NCBI GenBank assembly: GCA_051955985.1
Contig: JBQCGD010000020.1
Location: 1-64,000, forward strand
DNA length: 64,000 nt
Reading direction: 5' to 3'
DNA from: DATKPA01 sp051955985
GTDB lineage: Bacteria; Planctomycetota; Phycisphaerae; WQYP01
The notes under the pieces are model-generated. The model saw nothing but the letters and a program-made list of their open reading frames with translations, did no database searches and was not told the DNA's origin. Of this stretch, positions 56,293-63,692 are shown in pieces. Position numbers and translations under genes: made by a program. The first letter of the stretch is position 1; every line of letters begins with the position of its first letter.

Positions 56293-57246
56293 TTACTGTT
56301 CGAGGCCTTCGTACATGGCGGTGGAGATGTAGCGTTCGCCGGTGGAGCACATGACGGTGACGATGGTTTTGCCTTTCATTTCGGGGCGGGCGGCGACCTG
56401 GGCGGCGGCCCACATGTTGGCGCCCGACGAGATGCCGGCGAGGATGCCTTCTTCGCTGGCGAGGCGGCGGGCGTAGGCGAAGGCGTCTTCGTTGGTGCAG
56501 GTAATCACTTCATCGACGAGGTCGGTTTCGAGGTTTTTGGGGATGAAGCCGGCGCCGGTGCCCTGGATTTTGTGGGGTCCGGGCTTGAGGGGTTCGCCCT
56601 TTTTGAACTGGGTGATGACCGGGGAGTTGGAAGGTTCGACGGCGATGGCCTTGAAGTTGGGGTTTTTCTTTTTGATGACGCGGGCGACGCCGGTGATGGT
56701 GCCGCCGGTGCCGACGGCGGAGATGATGGCGTCGACCTTGCCGCCGGTGTCGCGCCAGATTTCCTCGGCGGTGGTGAGTTCATGGATGTTGGGGTTGGCG
56801 GGGTTGTCGAACTGGGAGGCGATGACGGAATTGGGCTGCGACTGGTGGAGTTCGTTGCACTTGCGGATGGCGCCGGGCATGCCTTCGGAGCCGGGGGTGA
56901 GGACGAGGTTGGCGCCAAGGATGCGGAGGAGCCGGCGGCGTTCGATGGACATGGTTTCGGGCATGGTGAGGGTGAGCTTGTAGCCCTTGGCAGCGCAGAC
57001 GAAGGCGAGGGCGATGCCGGTGTTGCCGGAGGTGGCTTCGAGGATGTGGGTGTCCTTGTTGATTTTGCCGGCCTTTTCGCCGGCTTCGATCATGGCGACG
57101 CCGATGCGGTCTTTGACGGAGCCGAGGGGGTTGAAGTATTCGCACTTGGCAAGGACGATGCCGCCGCCGGGGGGGACGATGCGGTTGATTTTGACGAGGG
57201 GGGTGTTGCCCATGGTTTTGGTGATGTCTGAATAAATGCCGGGCAT
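56293..57246 (-). CDS. cysK: Cysteine synthase
   Basis: A 317-residue PLP enzyme that makes cysteine from O-acetylserine and sulfide. The PLP lysine is Lys45 in NPLGSVKDRIG; the substrate loop TSGNTG, the phosphate-binding GTGGTITG and the C-terminal SSGAN are all present. Length matches CysK. ATG 57246 has GGAG 8 bases upstream; the frame continues open upstream but enters the GTTTTTGATAGCGCC repeat region. Confidence 0.94.
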   Translation of the reverse strand: MPGIYSDITKTMGNTPLVKINRIVPPGGGIVLAKCEYFNPLGSVKDRIGVAMIEAGEKAGKINKDTHILEATSGNTGIALAFVCAAKGYKLTLTMPETMSIERRRLLRILGANLVLTPGSEGMPGAIRKCNELHQSQPNSVIASQFDNPANPNIHELTTAEEIWRDTGGKVDAIISAVGTGGTITGVARVIKKKNPNFKAIAVEPSNSPVITQFKKGEPLKPGPHKIQGTGAGFIPKNLETDLVDEVITCTNEDAFAYARRLASEEGILAGISSGANMWAAAQVAARPEMKGKTIVTVMCSTGERYISTAMYEGLEQ

Positions 57247-57325
57247 GGTCGGTCTCCTGAAATGGTTGGCAGCGTGGTTCCACCTTGTGACGAACTTCGC
57301 AGGATAGGATGGGGGGTGGGGGGCG

Positions 57326-57802
57326 TCAAGATTGGGGGGCGGTGTCCAACGCGGCAGGCGCGGGACGGGCGGGATGGGTGGCGGGTGTTGGGTGGGGGTA
57401 CTGAGTTTTTGATAGCGCCACACGAAGATTATCAAGTTCATCGATTTGGGAACCGCGTTTTTGATAGCGCCAGCCGAAGATGATCAAGTTCGGGGGGAGA
57501 GAGGTGCGCGGGGAGAGGGGCGGGTTTGGTGTATGTAGCGCAGCCGGCTGCGCCTTTGGGGTTTTTGAGGCGGGAATGGGGGTGGTTGGGAGGGATACTG
57601 CACCGGGGTGCAGGGTGGGAGGGGTGGGCGCTGCATCCGGGTGAAGGGTGGGGGAGAGGAGGCTGCACCGGGATGCAGGGTGGAGGGGCTTGGCGCGGCA
57701 ACGTGCGGGCGCGGGAGATGAGGTCGGCGTGGAGGCGGCTCGCTGCGCATCGCCGGGGAAAGCCGCCTGGAGGCGGAACTCCGAACGTGGTGGGTTTTGC
57801 AT
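57326..57802 (-). CDS. Putative 158-residue low-complexity protein built from repeats, with strong expression signals
   Basis: An open frame starting ATG 57802 with GGGAGGG 5 bases upstream and a promoter-like -35/-10 pair carrying a GTTC-N7-GTTC repeat (57830-57857). The protein has no known domain: it begins MQNPPRSEFRLQAAFPGD, then three Pro-rich TLHPGA-type units come from the CTGCACCGGG repeat, then LIIFGWRYQK and ELDNLRVALSKT come from two frames of one direct repeat. This could be a real small gene, a regulatory leader or a decayed gene made of repeats. The expression signals are better than the protein itself. Confidence 0.35.
   Translation of the reverse strand: MQNPPRSEFRLQAAFPGDAQRAASTPTSSPAPARCRAKPLHPASRCSLLSPTLHPDAAPTPPTLHPGAVSLPTTPIPASKTPKAQPAALHTPNPPLSPRTSLPPNLIIFGWRYQKRGSQIDELDNLRVALSKTQYPHPTPATHPARPAPAALDTAPQS
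57405..57491. repeat. 35-base direct repeat in tandem
   Basis: Two copies starting GTTTTTGATAGCGCCA (57405-57439 and 57457-57491) differ at only three or four positions and have a 52-base period. They lie upstream of cysK. Confidence 0.75.
57598..57683. repeat. CTGCACCGGGGTGCAGGGTG words, three copies
   Basis: Three 21-base copies (57598-57618, 57631-57651, 57663-57683). CTGCACC/GGTGCAG is self-complementary within a copy, so each can form a small hairpin. Confidence 0.7.
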
Positions 57803-57829
57803 GAGGACCCCTCCCGTTATTCCAGTTTG

Positions 57830-57857
57830 ATTGTAGCGAACGTATACCGAACATCAA
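57830..57857 (-). promoter_or_regulatory. Promoter with GTTC-N7-GTTC operator
   Basis: Read on the minus strand: TTGATG, 16 bases, TACAAT. Between the boxes lies GTTCGGTATACGTTC (57838-57852), a direct repeat GTTC-N7-GTTC, the form of the LexA box of Alphaproteobacteria. The start codon with GGGAGGG lies about 28 bases downstream. Assigning it to LexA in this organism is speculative. Confidence 0.5.
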
Positions 57858-57880
57858 GAGAATTCGGGAGAGGCGTGTGA

Positions 57881-57999
57881 CTGTTTACCGCCCGCCTCCC
57901 CCCCCCCCGCGACGTAAATTGCCCACAAATGAACACCAATGGCCACAAATGAACGCGCGTGGGCAGGACGTTGCCGCTATGACGACGGGCGGTAAACAG
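57881..57999. repeat. 119-base element bounded by a 14-base inverted repeat
   Basis: CTGTTTACCGCCCG (57881-57894) and its exact complement (57986-57999) enclose 91 bases that contain CACAAATGAAC words (57923-57953). It looks like a small non-coding insertion or foldback element. No gene in the surrounding 57858-58131 was seen. Confidence 0.65.
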
Positions 58000-58131
58000 A
58001 GACAGAGGCGTATATGTTTATGACCAGGTGGATGTTGGCGACGGGGAGCGGAATCGAGATGAGGCAGGCAGCGATCGCGGCTTTGGGTGAAGGGGAGGGG
58101 CCCAGAGCGGGAGGTCAGAGGTGCGGCGACA

Positions 58132-58893
58132 TCAGCGGAGGGGGGAGCCGTTGATGGAGAGGAGGGTGGCGATGGAGATGGGGAGGATGGCGTTTTCCTT
58201 GGTGCGGAGCATGAGTTCGCCGTTGGGGCCGAGGCCTTCGGCGGTGCCGGAGAGGGTTTGTAGGCCGGATTGGAGTTCGACGTGTTTGCCGCGGAGGGTG
58301 TCGAGGTGGGTGGCGCGGGTGAGGATGGGGGGGAGGCCCTGGTGGTTGGCGGTGTCGAGGATGCCGGCGAGGGCGTGTTCGAGGAGGGCCTGGACGGAGT
58401 GGAGTTCCCTGTGCGTGTGGTCGTGGGCGAGGAGGGAGGTGGCTTTGGGTTGGAGTTCGGGGGGAAGTTGGGAGAGGTCGGTGTTGATGTTGAGGCCGAT
58501 GCCGAGGATGCCGGCCCATTTGTTTCCCATGGTGACGGATTCGCAGAGGATGCCGCCGAGTTTTTTGTCGTTGAGGAGGAGGTCGTTGGGCCAGCGGAGG
58601 CCGATGCGGAGGTTGGTGAGGCGGTGGAGTGCTTCGGCGGTGGCGACGCCGGCGAGGAGGGCGAGTTTGTCGCGGAGGGTGGGGGCGAGGGTTTCGATGA
58701 TGGCGGAGAGGTAGAGGCCGCCGGGAGGGCTGATGAAGGCGCGGCCGTGCTGTCCGCGGCCGGCGGATTGGGTGTCGGCGGTGATGACGAGGCCTTCGGC
58801 GGGCTGGTTTTGTTGCCAGCGCTGGAGGATGCGCTCGGCGGCGAGGCGGTTGGTGGAGTCGGTTTCTTGATGGTGTTCGGTTTGCCAGATCAT
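58132..58893 (-). CDS. birA: Biotin--[acetyl-CoA-carboxylase] ligase
   Basis: A 253-residue biotin protein ligase without the N-terminal DNA-binding helix-turn-helix of E. coli BirA, so it is a pure ligase rather than a repressor. GRGQHGR (45-51) is the biotinoyl-AMP loop and KLGGILCE (Lys111) the ligase motif. It activates biotin with ATP and transfers it to carboxyl-carrier protein. A Pro/Arg-rich word array (58906-58932) precedes it. It is read in the same direction as the TIM-barrel gene upstream. Confidence 0.93.
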   Translation of the reverse strand: MIWQTEHHQETDSTNRLAAERILQRWQQNQPAEGLVITADTQSAGRGQHGRAFISPPGGLYLSAIIETLAPTLRDKLALLAGVATAEALHRLTNLRIGLRWPNDLLLNDKKLGGILCESVTMGNKWAGILGIGLNINTDLSQLPPELQPKATSLLAHDHTHRELHSVQALLEHALAGILDTANHQGLPPILTRATHLDTLRGKHVELQSGLQTLSGTAEGLGPNGELMLRTKENAILPISIATLLSINGSPLR

Positions 58894-58905
58894 TGTTTGA
58901 AACTC

Positions 58906-58932
58906 AAAACGAAAAAGTCAAAACGCAAAACG
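58906..58932. repeat. CAAAACG word repeat
   Basis: AAACTCAAAACGAAAAAGTC followed by AAAACGCAAAACG: near-tandem words just upstream of birA. Confidence 0.5.
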
Positions 58933-59079
58933 TTGGATTGGGGGTGGGTTGCGGGTGAATCGTTTTGTTTACTCCGGGCGCGGGTTGGGGTGCAATTTGT
59001 TATATGCGTGGGCCGCGACGACGCAAGCGTGGGTGAGGGTCTGGGAGCGATGGGCGGGTCCGCACTCAGTGGGCGAATT

Positions 59080-59104
59080 GGCCGACGGGGGCGTCGGCCC
59101 CACT
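59080..59104. terminator. GGCCGACG hairpin
   Basis: GGCCGACG (59080-59087), GGGG, CGTCGGCC (59092-59099) is a perfect 8-base stem just after the TIM-barrel gene (minus strand). It shares its sequence with the word at 52881-52904, so it is both a terminator candidate and a repeat. Confidence 0.5.
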
Positions 59105-59888
59105 AGCGTAGGAGTTTGGCGAGGACTTGGGCGGCGTGGGTGGCGGCGGTGGCGGGGTCGGAGAGGTCGCGGGGGTCGACGATGGTGGGGCCGTGGAAGC
59201 CGATTTCCTGGAGGATTTCGAGGAGGTCGGGGAGGGGGAGTTGGCCTTCGCCGAGGAAGGTGGCGCGGAGGTTGTTGCCGGCGCGGACGGCGTCGGCGGC
59301 GGTGAGCTGGCCGATGGAATCGGCGAGGTTTTCGGCGACTTTGAGGGGGTCTTCGCCGGCGGCGATGATGCGGGCGGTGTCGAGGTTGCTGCGGGCGCGG
59401 TCGTAATCGACGCGTTTGAGGAGGCCGGCGAGGATGTCGGAGGAGTCGCTGCCGATGGCGAGGGTGAGTCCGGCGGCGTCGGCGTGCTGGGCGAGTTCGC
59501 GGATGGCGGAGACGAGGGTATCGGCGGGGGTTTTGGCGTCGGCGAGGTTGCCGACGTTGAGGGCGATGGTGGAGACGCCGAGGTCGTGGGCGAGGTTCAT
59601 GCCTTTGCGGGCGTTTTCGAGGGTGCGGTCGATGGTGGCGGGATCGGCGAGGCTGGTGCGCGGGGCGGCGATGCGGATGGCATCGAGGGAGAGGTGCTTG
59701 GAGGCGAGGATGCGTTTGAGGTCGCGGCGGCCGGTGGCGGAGAGTTCGTCGGGGGTGAGCTGGGCGTGGTTGGTGGCGAAGGAGATGCCGCGGTAGCGGG
59801 CGTCAGAGGCGATGGCAAGTGCGGCGCGGGCGTCGTCGCCGAGGGGGTCGAGGGCGAGTGCGGCGGGGATGGGGGAGGGGGTGCTCAT
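59103..59888 (-). CDS. TIM-barrel sugar isomerase/epimerase-like (AP endonuclease 2 superfamily)
   Basis: A 261-residue protein resembling xylose-isomerase-like/sugar phosphate isomerase barrels: ALALDPLGDD, ISFATNHAQLT, IALNVGNLAD, LTLAIGSDSSDILAG and the C-terminal FHGPTIVDPRD. The usual metal-binding Glu/Asp/His set is not fully recognisable (the His-x-Glu-x region reads IGSDSSD), so activity may be lost or altered. ATG 59888 lacks a Shine-Dalgarno; an in-frame ATG at 59924 is possible. Confidence 0.65.
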   Translation of the reverse strand: MSTPSPIPAALALDPLGDDARAALAIASDARYRGISFATNHAQLTPDELSATGRRDLKRILASKHLSLDAIRIAAPRTSLADPATIDRTLENARKGMNLAHDLGVSTIALNVGNLADAKTPADTLVSAIRELAQHADAAGLTLAIGSDSSDILAGLLKRVDYDRARSNLDTARIIAAGEDPLKVAENLADSIGQLTAADAVRAGNNLRATFLGEGQLPLPDLLEILQEIGFHGPTIVDPRDLSDPATAATHAAQVLAKLLR

Positions 59889-59941
59889 ATGCGAATCGTA
59901 GTATGGGGTGGGGCGGTGTGCCAAGGGAAGGGAGGGGGAAC

Positions 59942-59965
59942 GGTTAAGTGGTTAAGTGGTTAAGT
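59942..59965. repeat. GGTTAAGT three-unit tandem repeat
   Basis: Three perfect 8-base units GGTTAAGT between the divergent TIM-barrel and BLUF genes. Confidence 0.7.
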
Positions 59966-60079
59966 GGGGTGAGAGGGTGCAATGGGTTGACGGGCGCGTG
60001 AGACACCGTTTCCCGGATGTCTTTTAAGGGGCGGGGGTGTTGAGCCGATAACAAGGGGGTTGTTTTGAAGGGCCACTTT

Positions 60080-60553
60080 ATGTTGCAGCTTTGTTATGCC
60101 AGCCGGGCGACGGTTCCATTTGATGGGGCGACGCTGACGTCGTTGCTGCAGAAGTCGCGGGAGAACAATCATCGGCGCGGGGTGTCGGGTCTGCTGGTGT
60201 ATCAGTACGGGTCGTTTCTGCAGTTGATCGAGGGGGCGGATCCGATTGTGATTGAGCTGTACAACAAGATTCGGCGGGACCCGCGGCACACGGATGTGTC
60301 GCTGCTGTTCAAGGAGAAGATTGAGCAGCGGTCGTTTGAGCAGTGGAGCATGGGGTTCGTGGATGCGGCGAATCCGGAGCTGTCGGGGATGCCGGGGTAT
60401 GCGGATTTGTTTACGAAGCAGTTTCAACAGACGGAATTTCGGCGGGACGGGGAGCGGGCGCGGCTGGTGTTTCTGCAGTTCAAGGACGGGTTGTGGCATC
60501 GGCCGGTGAATGTGGCGGGGGCGGTGCGGTTGGGGGCGCGGGTAGGGGTGTGA
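60080..60553 (+). CDS. BLUF-domain blue-light photoreceptor
   Basis: A 157-residue single-domain BLUF (blue-light sensing using FAD) protein. The signalling residues are all present: Tyr6 (CYASRA), Asn30, Gln48 (FLQLIEG) and Trp89/Met91 (WSMGF). There is no output domain, so it must act by protein contact, as short BLUF proteins such as PixD do. ATG 60080 is chosen over an in-frame TTG at 60065; AAGGG lies just upstream. It is 131 bases before mutL in the same direction, separated by an ATTTTCG word repeat. Confidence 0.9.
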   Translation: MLQLCYASRATVPFDGATLTSLLQKSRENNHRRGVSGLLVYQYGSFLQLIEGADPIVIELYNKIRRDPRHTDVSLLFKEKIEQRSFEQWSMGFVDAANPELSGMPGYADLFTKQFQQTEFRRDGERARLVFLQFKDGLWHRPVNVAGAVRLGARVGV

Positions 60554-60565
60554 GAAGGTGGGGGG

Positions 60566-60592
60566 GATTTTCGATTTTCGAATTTCGATTTG
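60566..60592. repeat. ATTTTCG word repeat
   Basis: GGATTTTCGATTTTCGAATT and TCGATTT: the inverse of the word at 18208-18225, located between the BLUF gene and mutL. Confidence 0.5.
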
Positions 60593-60684
60593 GGGGTTGG
60601 GAACGGGTGCAATGTGTTTTGAGCACGTTGAGTGCGGGGTAGGGATGACTTATTTCTGGTGGGGGTTGCGGATATGATTTTGGC

Positions 60685-62649
60685 ATGACGACGATTTTGC
60701 CGCGGAAAAGAATTCATCGGTTGCCGGATGCGCTCATTAACAAGATAGCGGCGGGGGAGGTGGTGGAGCGGCCGGCGTCGGTGGTGAAGGAGTTGCTGGA
60801 GAATTCGATTGATGCGGGGGCGCGGCGGCTGGTGATCGCGGTGGAGGATGGGGGGCGGACGCTGATTCGGATTTCGGACGATGGGCATGGGATTCCGCCG
60901 GAGGAGGCGCCGCTGGCGTTTGCGCAGCATGCGACGTCGAAGATCCAGGAATCGGAGGATTTGTTTGCGATCCGGACGATGGGGTTTCGCGGGGAGGCGC
61001 TGGCGTCAATTGCGTCGGTGTCGCATGCGGTGATGACGACGCGGACGGAGGATTCGCCGCACGGGATTCGGATCGAGGTGCGGGATTCGCAGGTTTCCCC
61101 GGCGATGCCGGCGGCGGCGCCGGTGGGGACGACGCTGGAGGTGCGGGATCTTTTTTACAGCGTGCCGGCGCGGCGGAAGTTTTTGCGGACGGATGCGACA
61201 GAGTTTTCGCACATTCACGAGATGGTGCTGCGGAGCGCGTTGCCGCACCCGGAGATTGCGTTTTCGCTGTCGCACAATGGGCGGAACGTGCTGGAATTGC
61301 CGGTGACTGGGGATCATCGGATGCGGGTGGCGGAGGCGCTGGTGGGCGATGGGGGGAAGGAGTTGTATGGGCAGTTGATTCCGGTGGATTTTTCGGAGCG
61401 CGGGGTGCGGGTGACGGGGTTCGCGGGGCAGCCGTCGTTGGCGCGGCCGACGGCGAAGTACCAGTACTTGTTTTTGAATGGGCGGTACATCCGGGACCGG
61501 TCGCTGCTGCATGCGCTGAAGGAGGCGTACCGGGGGTTGATCGAGCCTTCGTCGCAGCCGGTGGCGATTTTGTTTATCGAGATGGAGCCGACGCTGTTTG
61601 ATGTGAACGTGCATCCGCAGAAGACGGAGGTGCGGTTCCGCGATTCGGGGAGCGTGTATCGGCCGGTGCTGGCGGCGATTCGGGAGAAGCTGCTGGCGAG
61701 TGATTTGACGCCGGGGGTGCGGACGGCGGGGCGGGTCGACGGGGAGGGGTCTGGGGACTGGGGTCTGGGGTCTGTGGGGAGGAGAGGGGATGCGGGGAAC
61801 GGGGCGGGGCTGTCGCGGCCGGGGATGGCGGAGACGCGGCAGATCATTGCGGAGTTTTTCAAGCAGAGTGAGCCGGTGCAGCCGCGGTTGCATTTTGGCG
61901 TGGAGACGGGGCCTTCGCCGATCGAGGATCCGTCGCGTATTACTTTTGATAGTGGAAGGGAAGCAAATAGTTCGGGATCCGGGGTCCGGGATTCGGGGGC
62001 CGTGCCTGGTGAGAATTCTGCGTCGAGGGCGGAACCCGAGCCCCGGACCCCGGAGCCCGAGCAAATCAGTCCGGCGAAGCCGATCCGCTTTCTCCAGACG
62101 CATAACACGTACATCGTGGCGGAGACTTCCGAGGGGATTTTGATTATCGATCAGCATGCGTTGCATGAGCGGATCATTTATGAGGAGTTGTTGGCGCGGG
62201 CGATGCGTGGGCCGCTGGAGGGGCAGCGGTTGTTAATTCCGGAGATTTTGCCCATCAGTCCGCGGCATGCGGCGGCGCTGGAGAGGGTGCGGGGGCTGCT
62301 GGAGAAACTGGGGATGGAGATCACGGATTTTGATGCGCAGTCGATTGCGGTGCATTCGTTTCCGAGTCTGCTGTCGAAGGTGTCGCCGCGGGAGTTTTTG
62401 CGCGAATTGCTCGACAAGCTGCTGGAGGTGGGGAGCAAGCTGACGCCGGAGGAGTTGCTGCACGAGGTGCTGGACATGGCATCGTGCAAGGCGGCGGTGA
62501 AGGCGGGGTATCCGCTGTCGTCGGAGGAGATTGCAGCGTTGCTGGCACGGAAGGAGCAGGTGGACCGGTCGAGCAATTGTCCGCATGGCCGGCCGACGAC
62601 ATTGCGGTTGACGATTTCGGATTTGGAACGGCAGTTCAAGCGGAAGTGA
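60685..62649 (+). CDS. mutL: DNA mismatch repair protein MutL
   Basis: A 654-residue MutL. The N-terminal GHKL ATPase has NKIAAGEVVERPASV, the ENSIDAGA ATP motif, and GFRGEALASI. The C-terminal domain keeps the endonuclease motif DQHALHERIIYEE (DQHA-x2-E-x4-E) and CPHGRP, so it should nick DNA, unlike E. coli MutL. The linker (about residues 350-470) contains two word-repeat blocks that do not belong to the family: GGGGTCT words at 61747-61775 and a CGGGATT-type element at 61952-62061, both in frame. ATG 60685 fits the family start. Gene order BLUF - mutL is discussed in the findings. Confidence 0.94.
   Translation: MTTILPRKRIHRLPDALINKIAAGEVVERPASVVKELLENSIDAGARRLVIAVEDGGRTLIRISDDGHGIPPEEAPLAFAQHATSKIQESEDLFAIRTMGFRGEALASIASVSHAVMTTRTEDSPHGIRIEVRDSQVSPAMPAAAPVGTTLEVRDLFYSVPARRKFLRTDATEFSHIHEMVLRSALPHPEIAFSLSHNGRNVLELPVTGDHRMRVAEALVGDGGKELYGQLIPVDFSERGVRVTGFAGQPSLARPTAKYQYLFLNGRYIRDRSLLHALKEAYRGLIEPSSQPVAILFIEMEPTLFDVNVHPQKTEVRFRDSGSVYRPVLAAIREKLLASDLTPGVRTAGRVDGEGSGDWGLGSVGRRGDAGNGAGLSRPGMAETRQIIAEFFKQSEPVQPRLHFGVETGPSPIEDPSRITFDSGREANSSGSGVRDSGAVPGENSASRAEPEPRTPEPEQISPAKPIRFLQTHNTYIVAETSEGILIIDQHALHERIIYEELLARAMRGPLEGQRLLIPEILPISPRHAAALERVRGLLEKLGMEITDFDAQSIAVHSFPSLLSKVSPREFLRELLDKLLEVGSKLTPEELLHEVLDMASCKAAVKAGYPLSSEEIAALLARKEQVDRSSNCPHGRPTTLRLTISDLERQFKRK
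61747..61775. repeat. GGGGTCT words inside the mutL linker
   Basis: GGGGTCTGGGGACTGGGGTC followed by TGGGGTCTG, read in frame as a Gly/Ser/Trp-rich stretch (GSGDWGLGS). The same word overlaps the end of the Gfo/Idh gene at 4324-4352. Confidence 0.6.
61952..62061. repeat. CGGGATT-type palindromic element inside mutL
   Basis: GTGGAAGGGAAGCAAAT at 61952 matches the left end of the 22223-22480 element, followed by CGGGATC/CGGGATT words (to 61999), a 32-base spacer, and the inverted CCCGAG/CCCCGGA words (62032-62061). It is translated as part of the linker (GVRDSGAVPGENSASRAEP and neighbours). Confidence 0.7.
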
Positions 62650-62667
62650 GTTTGGGAAGGAAGCGAC

Positions 62668-63126
62668 ATGACTGATGTGCCGCCGCCGTTGCCGCAGGGG
62701 GAGGTGGATTACCAGAACGCGTTGCTGGTGAACCGGGATGATGAGCATCTGCGGATGCTGTCGATTTTCTGGTACGTGTGGTCGGGGCTGTCGGCGTTGT
62801 TTGGGACGTTTCCGGTGATTCACCTGGTGATTGGGCTGGTGATTCTGCTGTCGCCGGGGAGTTTTGGGGGCGGGCGTGGCGGGCCGCCGCCGCCGGAGTT
62901 CATGGGGTGGATGTTCACGTGCATCGGCGGCGGGTTCGTGCTGCTGGGGTGGACGGGGGCGGTGCTGGGATTTTTGACGGGGCGGTCGTTGACGCGTCGC
63001 CGGCGGCTGGTGTTGTGCCAGATCGCGGCCGGGGTGGCGTGCATCAACATTCCGCTGGGGACGGTGCTGGGGGTGTTCACGTTTATTGTGCTGGGGAGAC
63101 CGAGCGTGCGGAGCACGTTTGTCTGA
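62668..63126 (+). CDS. Small multi-pass membrane protein (paralogue 1)
   Basis: A 152-residue membrane protein. A Pro-rich N-terminus is followed by RDDEHLRMLSIFWYVWSGLS and about four hydrophobic helices, then TGRSLTRRRRLVLCQIAAG and a C-terminal LGTVLGVFTFIVLGRPSVRS. The next gene encodes a paralogue with the same blocks. The core VLGVFTFIVL...RPSVR motif is shared with other planctomycete membrane proteins of unknown function. AAGGAAG precedes ATG 62668 by about 6 bases; it is 18 bases after mutL. Confidence 0.75.
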   Translation: MTDVPPPLPQGEVDYQNALLVNRDDEHLRMLSIFWYVWSGLSALFGTFPVIHLVIGLVILLSPGSFGGGRGGPPPPEFMGWMFTCIGGGFVLLGWTGAVLGFLTGRSLTRRRRLVLCQIAAGVACINIPLGTVLGVFTFIVLGRPSVRSTFV

Positions 63127-63155
63127 GCGCCTGAGGCGCCTTTGCGGGAGAAAAC

Positions 63156-63617
63156 ATGACCTTGCCTCCACCGTTGCCGGCGCCGGGGTATGACCAGGAT
63201 GCGGAGCATCTGCGGATTCTGTCGATCTGCTGGTACGTGCTGGCGGGGCTGCAGGGGATCGTGGCGTGTTTCGTGCTGTTGTACGTGGCGTTTGGCGCGG
63301 TGATGGCGATGATCGGGGCGGCGGCGGGGACGGCGGTGGGGGCGGCGGCGCGGGACCCGTCGGGGGCGATCTTCGGCGTGCCGTTCGTGGGGATGGGGCT
63401 GTTTGTCGGGTGCTTCGGAACGTTTTTGTTCCTGGTGGCGGGGACGGTGGCGTTTTTGAATTTCAAGACGGGGCAGTCACTGGCGCGGCGGCGGAATTTG
63501 ACGCTGATCTACGTGATGGCGGCGATCGCGTGCATCGGCGTGCCGGTGGGGACGGTGCTGGGGGTGTTCACGTTCGTGGTGTTGTCGCGGCCGAGCGTGC
63601 GGGCGAGTTTTGGGTGA
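63156..63617 (+). CDS. Small multi-pass membrane protein (paralogue 2)
   Basis: A 153-residue paralogue of the previous gene: EHLRILSICWYVLAGLQGIV, a Gly/Ala-rich loop (IGAAAGTAVGAAARD), then GQSLARRRNLTLIYVMAAI and GTVLGVFTFVVLSRPSVRAS. Gly and Ala are more frequent in the middle loop than in paralogue 1. GGGAG lies upstream of ATG 63156. The two genes with the 29-base gap look like a tandem duplication. Confidence 0.75.
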   Translation: MTLPPPLPAPGYDQDAEHLRILSICWYVLAGLQGIVACFVLLYVAFGAVMAMIGAAAGTAVGAAARDPSGAIFGVPFVGMGLFVGCFGTFLFLVAGTVAFLNFKTGQSLARRRNLTLIYVMAAIACIGVPVGTVLGVFTFVVLSRPSVRASFG

Positions 63618-63692
63618 TTTTGCGGGGGGCGTTGGGGAAGGGGGCGGGATGGGGTAGACTGCGGGGCTTTGGTTCTGCGGGAAGCTTGTGTT

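Noticed and set aside
57438..57857. Another frame in the repeat locus (139 residues, starting at 57857)
   Set aside because: It starts upstream of the promoter's -10 box, so it cannot be the product of that promoter; the frame starting at 57802 has the ribosome-binding site.
57860..58131. A possible tRNA or structured RNA in the AT-richer gap before birA
   Set aside because: No cloverleaf with a CCA end could be drawn; the inverted repeat at 57881-57999 explains the folding signal.
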